Origin: Burkholderiales bacterium
Lineage (GTDB): Bacteria > Pseudomonadota > Gammaproteobacteria > Burkholderiales > Casimicrobiaceae
Reading direction: 5' to 3'
Assembly (NCBI GenBank): GCA_025981645.1
Contig: JAICXH010000002.1
Span: forward strand, 1 to 64,000
Length of the DNA stretch: 64,000 nt
In this document: piece after piece, positions 36,230-45,292 of the stretch
Numbering within the stretch: the stretch's first letter is position 1
Layout: every line of letters begins with the position of its first letter
Translations under genes and position numbers: made by a program
The notes under the pieces: generated by a model
Database searches by the model: none
What the model saw: only the letters and a program-made list of their open reading frames with translations
What the model was told of the DNA's origin: nothing

Positions 36230-37492
36230 TTACGCGGCCTCGGGCAGCGGCGGGGCCGCGGGCCCACGCCGGCGGGGCGGGCGCTCGTCCATCGACCACT
36301 GCAGCAGGAACGCGGCGAGCCCGACGGCGATCAGCGCAGTCCAACCGGCGTTGTAGTTGCCGAAGCGGTCGAACACCATGCCTCCCATCAGCGCACCAGA
36401 GAACGAGCCGAGCTGATGCGAGAGGAACACGATTCCGTAGAGCGTGTTGAAGTGCCTGAGGCCAAACACGCGGCCGATGATACCGGTCACGAGCGGAATG
36501 ACGCCGAGCCAGAGCATGCCCATCGCCGAGGCGAACACCAGCGCCGATCCTGCGCTCACCGGCAGCAGCAGGAACGCTGCAATGAAGAGCGTGCGCAACA
36601 GATAGATAAGCGCCAGCAGTCGCTTCTGGCTGAGACGCGCGCCCAGCAGGCCGAACGCGTAGGTGCCGATCGTGTTGAAGAACCCGATCAGCGCGAGCGC
36701 GGTCGCGCCGACCCCCGGTGCGACGCCGCAGAGGTCGAGATACGATGGCAAGTAGGTCGCGATGAAAACGAGCTGGAAGCCGCACGCGAAGAACGCGACC
36801 ATCATGCACAGATAGCCGCGGTGCGTGACTGCCTCGACGACCGCCTCGCGGAGTCGCTGGGTCGCCGCTCCCGGCGCGCCCGGACTGCGCCCCGGCTCGC
36901 GGATCACCAGTGACACCAGGGCGAGCGAAGCCGCAACGGCGGCGAACAGCAGCATCGCAGGGCGCCAGCCGAGTCCGCCGATCAGCATCTGCCCGGCAGG
37001 CGCGATGACGACGGTCCCGAGCGAGCCCGCCGCTGCCACGATGCCGACCGTCTGCGTGCGCTTTGCCGGAGGCGTCGCGCGCGAGACCACGCCGATCAAA
37101 ACGCCGAAGCCCGTTCCCGCGACGCCGACGCCGATGAGGAAACCGGCCATCGCGAGCCCACCAGGCCATGCCCCGGCGACGACCATCAGCGCAAGCCCCG
37201 CCGCGTACACGATCGACGTCACGATCAGCACCGGCCGCGGTCCGTGACGATCCGCGAGGGCGCCCACCACCGGCTGCGACAGACCCCACACGATGTTCTG
37301 CAACGCGATCGAGAAACCGAACGTCGCCGCCGAAACGCCGAGGTCGAGCGTCATCGGCCGCATGAACAGGCCGAGGCTCTGCCGCACGCCCATGCAGAGC
37401 GAGATGATCGCGCCACTGGCGATCAGCAGCATGAGAAAGCCGGGTGTGGCCCTGGCGGGCCCGGTGGACGTCGAAGTGCGCGGGTGGCTCAT
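36230..37492 (-). CDS. MFS transporter (OFA/monocarboxylate-like)
   Basis: 420 residues, about 12 helices. Motif ADRHGPRPVLI (motif A) and the start MGVRQSLGLFMRPMTLDLG resemble bacterial monocarboxylate/oxalate-formate-type carriers. The GIIGRVFGLRHFNTLYG loop and HQLGSFSGALMGG region support this. It converges with the TDO fragment. Substrate unknown. C-terminus ends in a Pro/Arg tail. Confidence 0.85.
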   Translation of the reverse strand: MSHPRTSTSTGPARATPGFLMLLIASGAIISLCMGVRQSLGLFMRPMTLDLGVSAATFGFSIALQNIVWGLSQPVVGALADRHGPRPVLIVTSIVYAAGLALMVVAGAWPGGLAMAGFLIGVGVAGTGFGVLIGVVSRATPPAKRTQTVGIVAAAGSLGTVVIAPAGQMLIGGLGWRPAMLLFAAVAASLALVSLVIREPGRSPGAPGAATQRLREAVVEAVTHRGYLCMMVAFFACGFQLVFIATYLPSYLDLCGVAPGVGATALALIGFFNTIGTYAFGLLGARLSQKRLLALIYLLRTLFIAAFLLLPVSAGSALVFASAMGMLWLGVIPLVTGIIGRVFGLRHFNTLYGIVFLSHQLGSFSGALMGGMVFDRFGNYNAGWTALIAVGLAAFLLQWSMDERPPRRRGPAAPPLPEAA

Positions 37493-37601
37493 CGAAAACC
37501 GGGGCTCTCCGAGGGACGCGGACCCGTCATCTTAAGGTCACCGGCACGTGGCCGCGAAATGCTCTTTGCTCACGCGACGCATGCGCCGCGCGAATGGGCG
37601 A

Positions 37602-38057
37602 TCACGCTCCCGGCGTGCACTCGACGTTCATTCGCCGGCAGACACCGATGATGCGCTCGACGATCGTCGAGGTCGTCGCATCGGGCCCTGCGACGTGCGC
37701 GGACGACACGAGAATCTGCGTCAGCTTGTCGCCGAGGGCGATCGACTGGATCGCCGCGTTGCGCGATCCGTCGGTGAACTCGACGCGGCGCGTCGGCGCA
37801 TCGTCGGAGATGATCGTGATGCCTGCCACGGCTTGCAGCGACTTCTGCACGGTCTCGTAGACGCGCGCGGCGGGAACGTCAACGATCACCGTCGCCGTAT
37901 CGAACGCGGTTTTCCCGTCGGGTGCTTTTTGTGACATCTGCTCGATGCGACCGACGGCTCGTCGCGCGAGGAACACCCATTGCGCGTCGGCGGCGCCGGC
38001 CCAGACGGCGAGCGCGAGCGCCGGAAGCAGGACGATCAAACGATCGAATTGCAGCAT
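37602..38057 (-). CDS. Exported protein of unknown function
   Basis: 151 residues with a signal peptide (LIVLLPALALAVWAGAADAQ). The body has alternating beta and helix patterns (VIVDVPAARVYETVQKSLQA, GITIISDDAPTRRVEFTDG, GDKLTQILVSSAHV) and two Cys near the end (VCRRMNVEC). The fold hint is a periplasmic alpha/beta domain acting on small ligands, but I do not recognise the family. It diverges from the large repeat protein, across 194 bp. Confidence 0.7.
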   Translation of the reverse strand: MLQFDRLIVLLPALALAVWAGAADAQWVFLARRAVGRIEQMSQKAPDGKTAFDTATVIVDVPAARVYETVQKSLQAVAGITIISDDAPTRRVEFTDGSRNAAIQSIALGDKLTQILVSSAHVAGPDATTSTIVERIIGVCRRMNVECTPGA

Positions 38058-38251
38058 CGAACGACTCCGCGTGACGTGTGGCGCGATTATCCGCGGTTCC
38101 GCGGGGCAGCGCCATTCTGCCGGCAGCGCGGGCGCGCGCAGGGAGTCTGGGTGGCGCCGGCAGGTGTTCGCTGCTATGCTCCCGCGCCATCGATTGGGGC
38201 GGTCCGGGTCGCGCATGGCGCGCGGCGCGAAAGGATTGCACGGAGGCAAAA

Positions 38252-40744
38252 ATGGTCGACGCACGTCGGCAGTGGGTCGTGGCACTTGCCACATGGTTCA
38301 TGTTTGGTGGGCTCGCCGCGCCGAATGCCGCTGCGCAACTTCGCGCACTGCCGCCAATGGCGTCGTGGCCGAACACGATGACGCTGCACGGTTCGACGGT
38401 CACGGTGAGCGAGCCACAGGCGATCGCATGGCCCGAGCACCGCACGCTCACCGCGCGCGCCGCGGTCTCGATCCTGCGCCCCGGCGCCCGAGTGCCGATT
38501 CGCGGCACCGTCGAGGTATCGGCGAACACCGAGACCGATTACACGACGCGCACCGTGACCTACTCGGGCATGAAGCTCGTTTCGACCAAATTTCCTTCGC
38601 TCGATGCCGTACAGGCCGCGCAGGTCGAAGCGCAGATGCGCGACGTCATTCCCGCGCTGGGTGCGAAGCGCGTGCCAGTCGATGCCGTCCTGCTGAGCCT
38701 CAAGGAGCCACCGGCGCCACCGCAGACCATCGCGCTCGCCAACGATCCGCCGACGATCTTCTACAGTACCCGTCCGGCAAGCCTCGTCGTGTTCAACGGC
38801 GAACCGGTGATGGCGCCGCTCGCCGACGGGCTCTCGGTTGCCGTCAACACCAACTGGAGCGTGTTCGAGACGGCGGCAGGCCACAGCTGGTATCTGCTCG
38901 CCAACGGCACCTGGTTCTCGGCCCCGGCTGCGGCAGGACCGTGGGCACCGACGCACAGTCTCCCTCCGGTGTTCAAGACGCTGCCGCGCGACCCCGCGTT
39001 CGACGACGTGCGCAAGGCGATGCCGCCGCGACCGGTGCGTGCCGCGTCTGCGCCGACGATCATTGTCAGCATGAAGCCGGCCGAGATCATCGTCACCAGC
39101 GGTGCACCGAAGCTCGCCGCGCTCGCCGGCACTGCGCTCCAGTACGTCGTCAACACTCCGGTCGACCTCTTCTTCATGCCCTCGACCGGACGCTTCTACT
39201 TCCTGACGTCGGGGCGCTGGTTCTCGGCGGCTGCGCTCGAAGGGCCGTGGACGTTCGCCACGCCGTCGCTGCCACCCGATTTCGCGCGGATCCCGGCATC
39301 GAGTCCGAAGGGTCACGTGCTGGTGTCGGTCCCCGGCACGCCGCAGGCACAGCAAGCGGTGATGGAGGCACAGGTCCCGCGACAGGGAACGATCGAACGC
39401 AGCACGGTGAAGGTCGCAGTCACCTATGCGGGACCACCGAAATTCGTTCCGATCGCCGGCACGACGATGACGTACGCCGTCAACACGTCGTATCAGGTGA
39501 TCGACGTCGCTGGCCGCTACTACGTCTGCTACAACGCGGCGTGGTTCGTCGCGCCGTCGCCGAACGGGCCGTGGGTGCTCGCTGATGCGGTGCCGCAGGT
39601 GATCTACACGATTTCCCCGGCGAGCCCGCTCTACAACGTGACCTACGTCACCGTGTACTCGTCGACGCCGACGACGGTGACCTACGGCTACACGACCGGC
39701 TACACGCTGGGCTATGTCAGCGCGGGAGTCGTCGTCTACGGCACCGGCTACTACTACCCCCCGTACTACTACCCGGCACCGGTGCCTGTGTTCATTCCGT
39801 ATCCGTATTCGTATTCGGGCGCCACCTGGTACAACCCGAGCACCGGCGCGTGGGCGCGCGGCGGCACCATCTACGGTCCCTACAACACCGCTTCGGGGGC
39901 GCGCTACTACAACCCGAGCACGGGCGCGTGGGCGCAGGGAGGCGCGATCTACGGACCCAACGGAGGTGCAGGCGCGTTCTCCTACTACAACCCGACGACC
40001 GGCACCTATGCGCACGGGAGTGCGTCGTGGGGGGCCGACGGCGGCAGCGGTTATGCGAATTTCTCGAACAGCAAGACCGGGCGCTCGGGCTCGACGCAAC
40101 AGAACTGGAACGAGTACGAGCGCTGGGGCTCGTCGACGATCACCGGCCCGAATCAGACCGTCAACACGAAGAGCGGCGCGAATGCCCAGGGCAAGGCAGG
40201 CGGATTCAGCTTGAGCACCGGTGCCGAGGGCGCCGGCGCCAAGGGCGCGAACGGCAACAAGGGGGGTGCAGTGAAGACCGCGGGCGGCGACACCTACGCC
40301 GGCGCCGACGGGAATGTCTACAAGCACACCGACAGCGGCTGGTCGAAGTGGAACGACGGATCATGGCAGCCGGTGACGCCGCCGTCGAACGCCACACACC
40401 CGGCAAACGGGCAGGGCCAGACAGGGAGCGGCACGCAGGGGCAGGGTCAGCATGCGCAGGGGCAGGGTCAGCACGCACAAAGCGCGAACGCGCCGATGCG
40501 CACGCAAGGTGGAACGCAGAAGCAACCGTCGAGTGCCGCGGCACCGGCGACGTCACAGCCGGGGGCGGCGCCGAGGCGCCTCGGGCAGGGTGGGTCCGCG
40601 CAGCCTGCGCCGGCGCGCGGGTCCGCCGAGGGTGGCGCGCCGTGGGATCAGCTCGAGCAGGACCGGCATGCGCGCACCGAAGGCGCGCAACGCCAGCAGT
40701 CCTACCGTTCGCAGCGCGGTGGAGGAGGGCTGCGGTTGCGTTGA
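38252..40744 (+). CDS. Large exported repeat-rich protein, function unknown
   Basis: 830 residues preceded by a strong ribosome site (CGGAGGCAAAA). Signal peptide (WVVALATWFMFGGLAAPNAAA), then a domain with no recognised relatives (to about residue 165). Three modules of roughly 80 residues follow, each ending in a WF...GPW motif (GTWFSAPAAAGPW, GRWFSAAALEGPW, AAWFVAPSPNGPW). Then come a Tyr/Pro stretch (PPYYYP), three 26-residue repeats, and a Gly/Gln-rich disordered tail. It resembles proteins auto-named carbohydrate-binding family V/XII. A surface or matrix role is inferred. Confidence 0.75.
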   Translation: MVDARRQWVVALATWFMFGGLAAPNAAAQLRALPPMASWPNTMTLHGSTVTVSEPQAIAWPEHRTLTARAAVSILRPGARVPIRGTVEVSANTETDYTTRTVTYSGMKLVSTKFPSLDAVQAAQVEAQMRDVIPALGAKRVPVDAVLLSLKEPPAPPQTIALANDPPTIFYSTRPASLVVFNGEPVMAPLADGLSVAVNTNWSVFETAAGHSWYLLANGTWFSAPAAAGPWAPTHSLPPVFKTLPRDPAFDDVRKAMPPRPVRAASAPTIIVSMKPAEIIVTSGAPKLAALAGTALQYVVNTPVDLFFMPSTGRFYFLTSGRWFSAAALEGPWTFATPSLPPDFARIPASSPKGHVLVSVPGTPQAQQAVMEAQVPRQGTIERSTVKVAVTYAGPPKFVPIAGTTMTYAVNTSYQVIDVAGRYYVCYNAAWFVAPSPNGPWVLADAVPQVIYTISPASPLYNVTYVTVYSSTPTTVTYGYTTGYTLGYVSAGVVVYGTGYYYPPYYYPAPVPVFIPYPYSYSGATWYNPSTGAWARGGTIYGPYNTASGARYYNPSTGAWAQGGAIYGPNGGAGAFSYYNPTTGTYAHGSASWGADGGSGYANFSNSKTGRSGSTQQNWNEYERWGSSTITGPNQTVNTKSGANAQGKAGGFSLSTGAEGAGAKGANGNKGGAVKTAGGDTYAGADGNVYKHTDSGWSKWNDGSWQPVTPPSNATHPANGQGQTGSGTQGQGQHAQGQGQHAQSANAPMRTQGGTQKQPSSAAAPATSQPGAAPRRLGQGGSAQPAPARGSAEGGAPWDQLEQDRHARTEGAQRQQSYRSQRGGGGLRLR
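39827..40060 (+). repeat. Three 26-codon repeats inside the large exported protein
   Basis: Units begin at 39827, 39905 and 39983, exactly 78 bp apart. Each opens with W/Y-Y-N-P-S/T-T-G, followed by A/T-W/Y-A and a G-rich turn. The Trp/Tyr and Asn-Pro pattern suggests short beta units. The first two copies are closest at both protein and DNA level. Confidence 0.8.
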
Positions 40745-40801
40745 CGCGTCGTACGGCGAAGCTCAGAGCTTTCTTCGTGGACTGCGCCTGCCGCCGCGGC
40801 G

Positions 40802-41404
40802 CTACTTGCCCATGTGATCCTTCATCGCGGCGAGGTCCCGCCGGCATCCTGGCGCCAACGATGCGGCGTTCGCTTCGAGGCAGGTGATCGCATGGCCGCC
40901 GCCCGGCTTGACGCCTTGGCAGAAGGTCCGGTAATCGCGTCCGCAAGCGTCGCGCATCAAGCGCATCTCGTCGCGCTGTGAGATCCCGGACGGCGCGCCT
41001 GACGGAGCCGGCGTGATCGCAGCCGGTGTGACCGCGGCCGGGGCGGCCGCCGCGGGGGCCATCGCTCCCATCGACCCGCCCGCGGCGGATTGGGGCGGCA
41101 GCGGGGCACCCAGCGCCGCCAGCGCGTGCTGGCACCCCGGTGACACATGCGCAGCGTTCTCCTGCAGGCAATGGAGGGCCGCAGGTCCTCCCGGCTGCAC
41201 GCTCGCGCAAACCGCCCGGTAATCGCCCCGGCACGCCGACTTGATCGCACTCTGCTGCGCGGGCGTCGGCTGCTGCGCGGACACCGTGCCGAACAGCGCG
41301 AGCCCGGCCGCCAGCGCGATTCCCGAGGCCGTCCTGCGTACCACCGATGCCGTCCTGCGAGTCACCGGTGCCGCTGCGTTGCCCGTTGATCCACCTTGCG
41401 CCAT
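40802..41404 (-). CDS. Exported Cys-rich protein with two Cys_rich (GLG1-type) repeats
   Basis: 200 residues. After a long N-region and signal helix (GIALAAGLALFGTVSA) come two copies of a 4-Cys repeat: CRGDYRAVC...CLQENAAHVSPGC and CGRDYRTFC...CLEANAASLAPGC. They are separated by an Ala/Pro linker. This repeat is known from GLG1/ESL-1-type proteins and occurs in many proteobacterial periplasmic proteins. Disulfide-bonded pairs are likely; function unknown. I chose the ATG at 41404; the frame remains open upstream into a gene remnant. Confidence 0.78.
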   Translation of the reverse strand: MAQGGSTGNAAAPVTRRTASVVRRTASGIALAAGLALFGTVSAQQPTPAQQSAIKSACRGDYRAVCASVQPGGPAALHCLQENAAHVSPGCQHALAALGAPLPPQSAAGGSMGAMAPAAAAPAAVTPAAITPAPSGAPSGISQRDEMRLMRDACGRDYRTFCQGVKPGGGHAITCLEANAASLAPGCRRDLAAMKDHMGK

Positions 41405-41578
41405 GAGCCTGTCTCCGGTTCGTGAAATCGCGAAAGCGTAGAGCGTGGGCCGGCGCGAGTCAATGCGCACGGCCCGCCGCTTTGCATCGACTGCCCGATC
41501 AGAAGTGGTCGTCGACGCGCAACATCGGGGTCTTCCAAGCGAGCCCGGGACGTCGGAAGGATTGCCGAACCGATTGCG

Positions 41579-41824
41579 CCAGTACTGGTACTTGTGCCCC
41601 GTCACCTTGGCAAAATCAATCGTATTGCGATAGGTGACGTACTCCTCCTGCGCGTTGCTGTCGATGGAGTCCGACATCAGGACGTCGACATTGAAGAAGT
41701 TGGTGCCGTACTTGTAGCCGCCGACGTGCTGCAGATCGAAGATGTTCTTCGAGATCGCTGCGCCATTGGCGACGCAGGGCTCCTTGAACTCGGTGCCGTA
41801 TCGCCGGTCGATCGACGTGTCACT
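41579..41824 (-). pseudogene. Remnant of an outer-envelope (Tsx-like) protein gene
   Basis: About 82 codons read SDTSIDRRYGTEFKEP, then KNIFDLQHVGGYKYGTNFF, NVDVLMSDSIDSNAQEEYV and YRNTIDFAKVTGHKY. This resembles the N-terminal strands of the nucleoside-porin-like outer envelope proteins of betaproteobacteria. It has no start or signal peptide, and the likeness ends at YQYW, where the frame runs on into unrelated sequence. A degraded gene between the Cys-rich gene and puuD. Recognition is from memory of the family; a search is needed. Confidence 0.5.
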
Positions 41825-41849
41825 TCACTCCTCGTCGTTCGACGGCTAC

Positions 41850-41980
41850 GCGTTGTCAGGGCGTCGAGGGGGAAGGCCGCATCGGCGGCGAGCTCGCGCT
41901 CGAACTCCTCGGCCGTCCCGGCGCGGTTGAACAGTACGTTGAGCAGGATCGCCGTGATCGCGGTCGACGGGCTGCGTTGA
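41850..41980 (-). pseudogene. Possible C-terminal remnant of an NCS2 purine permease
   Basis: About 40 codons read STAITAILLNVLFNRAGTAEE, followed by FERELAADAAFPLD. The TAILLNVLFN helix end followed by an acidic tail is how many uracil/xanthine NCS2 permeases finish. The rest of the gene is missing: puuD ends 22 bp upstream. In related genomes a purine permease often accompanies puuD, which supports the reading, but the piece is short. Confidence 0.4.
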
Positions 41981-42002
41981 TTGGCACATGGGCCTCTGTT
42001 GA

Positions 42003-43208
42003 TCAATGGGTCTTCGCGCCTTCGGCGATCCACGTGCCGAGCAGCACACGCTCGTCGGGGGTCATGCGGGTGAGGTTGGCGAGCGGCATCGTCTGCGTCG
42101 CCACCGCCTGCTGCTCGATACGCTGCGCGTTGTCGTGAATGTGCTCGGGCGAATCGAGAAGCACGCCGGCGGGCGCGGCGGTGAACCCCGGCTGGGTCGG
42201 TCTCTGCGAATGACACACCGCGCAGCGCTCGGCGACGATCGGCTGGATACGGCTGAACGGGACCTTCATGCCGTCGACACTCGCGCTCAACGGCGCCGCG
42301 TGCGGTGCGATCGCCACGGCGACGACGATGAGGATCACCGCGCCGGCGGCGGGCAGCGCGTAATTCACCTTGCCTTGGTGGCGCAGCACGAAGAACTGCC
42401 GAATCAGCACGCCGGCCAGCATGATTCCGGCGAGCACGAGCCAGCCGTGCCGGTTGCCGTAGGTCATCGGGTAGTGGTTGCTGATCATGATGAACAGCAC
42501 CGGCAGCGTGAAATAGGTGTTGTGCACCGAGCGCTGCCGGCCGATCACACCGGGGCGTGGATCGGGCTCCTTGCCGGCACGGATCGCGGTCACCATTCGC
42601 TTCTGGCCGGGAATGATGTGAAAGAACACGTTCGCCACCATCATCGTGCCCATCATCGCGCCGACGTGGAGGTACGCGGCACGCGCACTGAAAAGGTGAA
42701 ACAGGCCCCAGTCGGCGATGACGATGAGGACGAACAGGACGAGGGCCAGCAGCGTCGCCTGGTTTTCGAAGATGCGGCAAAGGGCGTCGTAGAGGAGCCA
42801 GCCGCCGACGAGGAAGCCGATGCTGATGGTGATCGCGGTGGCGGGCGTCAGATCCATGACGCTTTTGTCGATCAGGAATGCGTTCGCGCCGTACCAGTAG
42901 ATGATCGCGAGGAGCCCCATTCCGGACATCCACGTCGTGTACGCTTCCCACTTCGACCAGTGCAGGTGTTCGGAGAGCGGCTCGCCCTTCGGCCCGGTCA
43001 GATATTTGCGGCTGTTGTAGAAGCCGCCGCCGTGCACGGCCCACAGCTCTCCGAACACGCCGCGCTGACGGTCCTCGTCCTTCGACGGCGGCGTCAGCGA
43101 GCTGTCGAGCATCACGAAGTAGAACGACGCGCCGATCCACGCGATGCCGGCGATCAGGTGCAGCCAGCGCACCAGCATGTTCATCCAGTCGATGACATAC
43201 GCTTCCAT
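42003..43208 (-). CDS. puuD: Urate hydroxylase PuuD
   Basis: Membrane-bound urate oxidase, 401 residues. The N-terminal domain has about eight helices (starting VIDWMNMLVRWLHLIAGIAWIG). The C-terminal cytochrome c domain has CAVCH near residue 330 and a Met candidate in TQTMPLANLTRM. It turns urate into 5-hydroxyisourate, with electrons leaving through the haem. uraH and uraD follow upstream on the same strand in this order: uraD, uraH, puuD. Gaps are about 20-30 bp, so one operon is likely. Confidence 0.93.
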   Translation of the reverse strand: MEAYVIDWMNMLVRWLHLIAGIAWIGASFYFVMLDSSLTPPSKDEDRQRGVFGELWAVHGGGFYNSRKYLTGPKGEPLSEHLHWSKWEAYTTWMSGMGLLAIIYWYGANAFLIDKSVMDLTPATAITISIGFLVGGWLLYDALCRIFENQATLLALVLFVLIVIADWGLFHLFSARAAYLHVGAMMGTMMVANVFFHIIPGQKRMVTAIRAGKEPDPRPGVIGRQRSVHNTYFTLPVLFIMISNHYPMTYGNRHGWLVLAGIMLAGVLIRQFFVLRHQGKVNYALPAAGAVILIVVAVAIAPHAAPLSASVDGMKVPFSRIQPIVAERCAVCHSQRPTQPGFTAAPAGVLLDSPEHIHDNAQRIEQQAVATQTMPLANLTRMTPDERVLLGTWIAEGAKTH

Positions 43209-43226
43209 CCGCGGCCCCCGTGCCGT

Positions 43227-43580
43227 TCAGCTTCCGCGGTAGGTCGAGTAGCTCCACGGCGTGACGAGCAGGGGCACGTGGTAATGGGCGGACGCGTCGA
43301 CGATCGTGAAGCGTACCGGGATGGCGTCGAGGAACGGCGGACTGCCCTGCGCCACTCCGCGGCGCGCGAAGTATTCGGCAACGTGGAACACGAGCTCATA
43401 GCATCCGGGCGCCAGCTCGTCACCTTCGAGAATCGGCCGGGCGGTGCGGCCATTCTCGTTGGTCGTCACGGACTTCAGCGTGCGCCAGCCGGTCCCGTCG
43501 GCGATCGCGAGGTCGATTCCGACGCCGTCGGCCGGGCCTCCGCGCACGGTGTCGAGAACGTGAGTCGAGAGCTGTCCCAT
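43227..43580 (-). CDS. uraH: Hydroxyisourate hydrolase (transthyretin-like)
   Basis: 117 residues. Starts [20 protein letters not shown], the standard family beginning, and ends with the signature YSTYRGS. It hydrolyses 5-hydroxyisourate to OHCU. The His and Arg active-site residues are in LSTHVLDT and in [11 protein letters not shown] 43580 was preferred over longer versions because the family starts exactly here. It sits between uraD and puuD. Confidence 0.94.
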   Translation of the reverse strand: MGQLSTHVLDTVRGGPADGVGIDLAIADGTGWRTLKSVTTNENGRTARPILEGDELAPGCYELVFHVAEYFARRGVAQGSPPFLDAIPVRFTIVDASAHYHVPLLVTPWSYSTYRGS

Positions 43581-43612
43581 TCTCTGCGCTCCTGGAGTGG
43601 TCGTCGACGCGC

Positions 43613-44140
43613 TCAGTTGCCGAGCATCCGCTCGAGCCGGATCAGCCCGATCTCGCACACCTGTTCGACGCAGATGTCGAATTCAGTCTCCGGATCGTTG
43701 GCGAGGCGGCGCTCGAATTCGCGCAGGACGCCGCGCTTCGTGTAGTTGCCCACTGCGATGACGAACGGGAATCCGAAGCGCGCGCGGTAGTCGGCGTTGA
43801 GCCTCGCGATCCGCGCAATCTCGTCGCGCGACAATGCCAAGAGGCCGGCTCGCGCCTGCTCCCGCGCCGAGCTCCCGGTCAACGTACCTTCCTGCGCCTC
43901 GCGCCCGGCGAGTTCCGGGTGCGCACGCAGAAGCGCAAGCCTGCGGCTGCGCGATGCGGAGAGCACTCGCCCGGCCATCGAGCGATGGAGCGCGGCGACG
44001 TCGGCGAACGGGCGCTCCGGCCAAACCTCGGCGGCCACCCACGGCGAATGTTCGAAGACGTCGCCGAGCGCACGTGTGAACTCCGTTTCGTCGAGGCGAT
44101 TGAGCGCGTCGAGCGTGCAGCGGTCGCGACGGGTCGTCAT
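43613..44140 (-). CDS. uraD: OHCU decarboxylase
   Basis: 2-oxo-4-hydroxy-4-carboxy-5-ureidoimidazoline decarboxylase, 175 residues, giving S-(+)-allantoin. Motifs include [43 protein letters not shown] (with the catalytic His/Glu) and [16 protein letters not shown] 44140 fits the family start; the frame stays open upstream through AT-rich promoter DNA. First gene of the uraD-uraH-puuD operon, divergent from a GntR regulator. Confidence 0.93.
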   Translation of the reverse strand: MTTRRDRCTLDALNRLDETEFTRALGDVFEHSPWVAAEVWPERPFADVAALHRSMAGRVLSASRSRRLALLRAHPELAGREAQEGTLTGSSAREQARAGLLALSRDEIARIARLNADYRARFGFPFVIAVGNYTKRGVLREFERRLANDPETEFDICVEQVCEIGLIRLERMLGN

Positions 44141-44200
44141 CGGGCGGCCAGTGATCGGGTGCGGGCGCGGTCGGGCGTCGGTTGCGGGGTGGATCGAGGT

Positions 44201-44425
44201 GTATATGTACGCGCGCTCGGATACGATAACAGCAAAAACGTATACTGTAAAGCAGCTGCCGTATCCAGAGATTTGGTGGCCACTCAATCCATACGGGTCG
44301 CGATCGAACGAGCAAGGAGCTCCGCGCTGACGGTGCTGTCACGGTAGTCCATCTGTACGAGCTCGCGCCGACCGCCGTTTGCAGGAGGCCGTATCTACGC
44401 ATACAATACGAAACAGCGTGTACAC
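44201..44425. promoter_or_regulatory. AT-rich uraD/GntR divergent regulatory region with dyads
   Basis: The 298-bp gap is visibly richer in A+T than its surroundings. It holds several related dyads: GTATATGTAC (44201-44210), CTCGGATACG (44216-44225) mirrored by CGTATCCAGAG (44260-44270), CGTATAC (44239-44245), GTAT-N6-ATAC (44391-44404) and the palindrome GTGTACAC (44418-44425) right before the GntR start. These look like operators for the adjacent regulator; promoters for both directions should lie here. Confidence 0.5.
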
Positions 44426-44438
44426 AAGAGGATCGAGT

Positions 44439-45260
44439 ATGGTCACCAGAAAGGCCGCCGGGAAGGCGCGAAGGGCACTGGCGTCCGGGAGCCGTGCGCC
44501 GACGCTGCACCGCGCGCGGCCCGCAAATTCCATCGTCGCGGCAAATTCGCCCGCCATCGCCAGAGGCGCGCCGGCTGCCGCGGCGACCGACGCCGAAACG
44601 ATCGCGACGCGCATCACCGACGCGATCGTCGAGCATCGGCTGCTGCCCGGCACGCGCCTTGGCGAGGAGAGCCTCGGCGAGATTTTTGGCGTGAGCCGCA
44701 CGAAGGTGCGCGAGGCGCTGTTCATCGTCGCGCGTTACAAGCTCATCACCTGGGAGCCGTCGAAGAGTGCCTGCGTCGCGCAGCCGTCGGTGCAGGAGGC
44801 GCGCGACGTGTTCGAGACGCGACGTGTGCTCGAGGCCGCCACGGCGCGCAGGCTGGCGGGCCACGCAGGGCCGGCGCAGCTTCGCCTGCTGCACCAGCAG
44901 ATCGAGCGCGAAGCAAAGCTCGTGCGGAGCGGAGACGTGAAGTCGGGAACCGCGTACGGGGCGCGCGTCTTCGGTGACTTCCACCGGCTGATCGCCGACC
45001 TCGCGGGCAACGCCGTTCTGGCGGCGTTCGTACGCGAGATCAGCGCGCGCACGTCGCTGGTCGAGGTCTACTACGGCACGACGATGCCCAGCGCGTGCTC
45101 GCACGACGAGCATGTCGAAGTACTCGCCGCCATCGAGCGCGGTGACGCCGAGGCCGCAGCATTGCTGATGATCGGGCACTTCGTGCACATCGAGAAGAGC
45201 GTCATGCTGCGCGACAGCGCACCCGGGGTCGTCGATCTGCGCGAAGCGCTGCGGGCATGA
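44439..45260 (+). CDS. GntR family regulator (FCD type), next to purine-degradation genes
   Basis: 273 residues. A 55-residue Ala/Arg-rich N-terminal extension precedes the winged helix (IATRITDAIVEHRLLPGTRL, VSRTKVREALFIVARYKLI). The FCD effector domain follows, with metal/ligand residues in FGDFHRLIADLAGN and DEHVEVLAAIERGD...MIGHFVHIE. ATG 44439 has the ribosome site AGAGGA. It is divergent from uraD-uraH-puuD and probably controls them, with a purine-catabolite as effector; that is inference. Confidence 0.87.
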   Translation: MVTRKAAGKARRALASGSRAPTLHRARPANSIVAANSPAIARGAPAAAATDAETIATRITDAIVEHRLLPGTRLGEESLGEIFGVSRTKVREALFIVARYKLITWEPSKSACVAQPSVQEARDVFETRRVLEAATARRLAGHAGPAQLRLLHQQIEREAKLVRSGDVKSGTAYGARVFGDFHRLIADLAGNAVLAAFVREISARTSLVEVYYGTTMPSACSHDEHVEVLAAIERGDAEAAALLMIGHFVHIEKSVMLRDSAPGVVDLREALRA

Positions 45261-45292
45261 CCCGCGCGCGGCGCAGCGCAGAAGGAAGCGGG

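Noticed and set aside
38174..40327. Open frame of 717 codons opposite the large repeat protein
   Set aside because: The + strand frame has a signal peptide, strong ribosome site and regular repeats; the opposite frame is Arg-rich without recognisable structure.
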